64,000 nucleotides of DNA from NCBI RefSeq assembly GCF_003201865.1, contig NZ_QJJJ01000003.1:124001-188000 (forward strand), read 5' to 3'. Shown here in pieces: positions 63,942 through 64,000 of the stretch. Under the pieces are notes generated by a model. That model ran no database searches. It saw only the letters and a list, made by a program, of their open reading frames with translations, and had not been told where the DNA came from. Positions within the stretch are counted from its first letter, which is position 1. Each line of letters opens with the position of its first letter. The DNA comes from Methylobacterium sp. B4. GTDB taxonomy: Bacteria; Pseudomonadota; Alphaproteobacteria; Rhizobiales; Beijerinckiaceae. The translations under genes and the position numbers were made by a program.

Positions 63942-64000
63942 TGCGCGCATCCGATCCTGCGACGACCTCACCGGGAGCCCGACCCATGCGCCGCGCCGCG
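63941..64000 (+). CDS. Start of next gene, 3' truncated
   Basis: An ATG overlapping the previous stop (TGATG) opens a frame to the window end; a second in-frame ATG is at 63986. Only 20 codons are visible. By analogy with similar loci a PQQ-associated beta-propeller protein would be expected, but the visible part cannot show this. Confidence 0.45.
   Translation, partial: MRASDPATTSPGARPMRRAA

Noticed and set aside
1..64000. CRISPR arrays, insertion sequences, prophage genes, rRNA
   Set aside because: No regularly spaced repeats, transposase-like proteins, phage proteins or rRNA sequence were found.

Overview
The window is about 70% GC, densely coded and free of rRNA. It looks like a chromosomal segment of a methylotrophic alphaproteobacterium of the Methylobacterium/Methylorubrum type. 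The main reasons are a lanthanide-type PQQ ethanol dehydrogenase (ExaF-like) with its own cytochrome c and accessory binding proteins, a hemD-mitofilin(Mic60)-hemY gene string, and a ceramide/hopanoid-type glycosyltransferase at the left edge. Genus assignment is inference from gene content; no database search was possible.

Left part (1-18.6 kb): the 3' end of a glycosyltransferase, an ethanolamine-type permease and a secreted protein of unknown function are followed by a minus-strand operon of eight genes. This operon reproduces the staphyloferrin B (sbn) order A-B-C-D-E/F-G-H-I: L-2,3-diaminopropionate synthesis (sbnA, sbnB), NIS synthetases (sbnC and a fused sbnE-sbnF), exporter (sbnD), citrate synthase (sbnG), decarboxylase (sbnH) and a short ParB/serine-kinase-like sbnI. 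Most junctions overlap by 1-4 bases. A TonB-dependent receptor is divergently transcribed across an AT-rich spacer. A tRNA-Leu(CAA) follows.

Middle (18.8-34.6 kb): housekeeping and miscellaneous genes. These are a YqaA-like membrane protein plus DsbB, a frameshifted ParB-like gene, an acyltransferase, an EVE protein, gpsA, a soluble PAS-PAS chemoreceptor, tsaD divergent from hemD-mic60-hemY, a tRNA-Ser(GGA), a Tat-exported hydrolase and a membrane-anchored metallophosphatase.

Organosulfonate island (34.6-56.6 kb): genes for a complete route from C2 sulfonates to acetate and sulfate. Uptake candidates are a TctCBA tripartite transporter and two MFS permeases. A GMC flavoprotein (IseJ-like) could oxidise isethionate to sulfoacetaldehyde. 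A SucCD-like ADP-forming ligase plus a CoA-acylating dehydrogenase (SauS-like) could convert sulfoacetate to sulfoacetaldehyde. Xsc then gives acetyl phosphate and sulfite, and AckA gives acetate and ATP. Sulfite is oxidised by either of two unrelated enzymes, SorAB or SoxCD, and sulfate may leave through a YeiH-family exporter. LysR and IclR regulators are present.

Right part (56.6-64 kb): several small proteins, then the ExaF-type dehydrogenase, a XoxJ/MoxJ-like binding protein and a PedF-type cytochrome c550 on the minus strand. Divergent from them is the PQQ-alcohol-dehydrogenase-associated ABC binding protein and the start of a following gene cut by the window edge.
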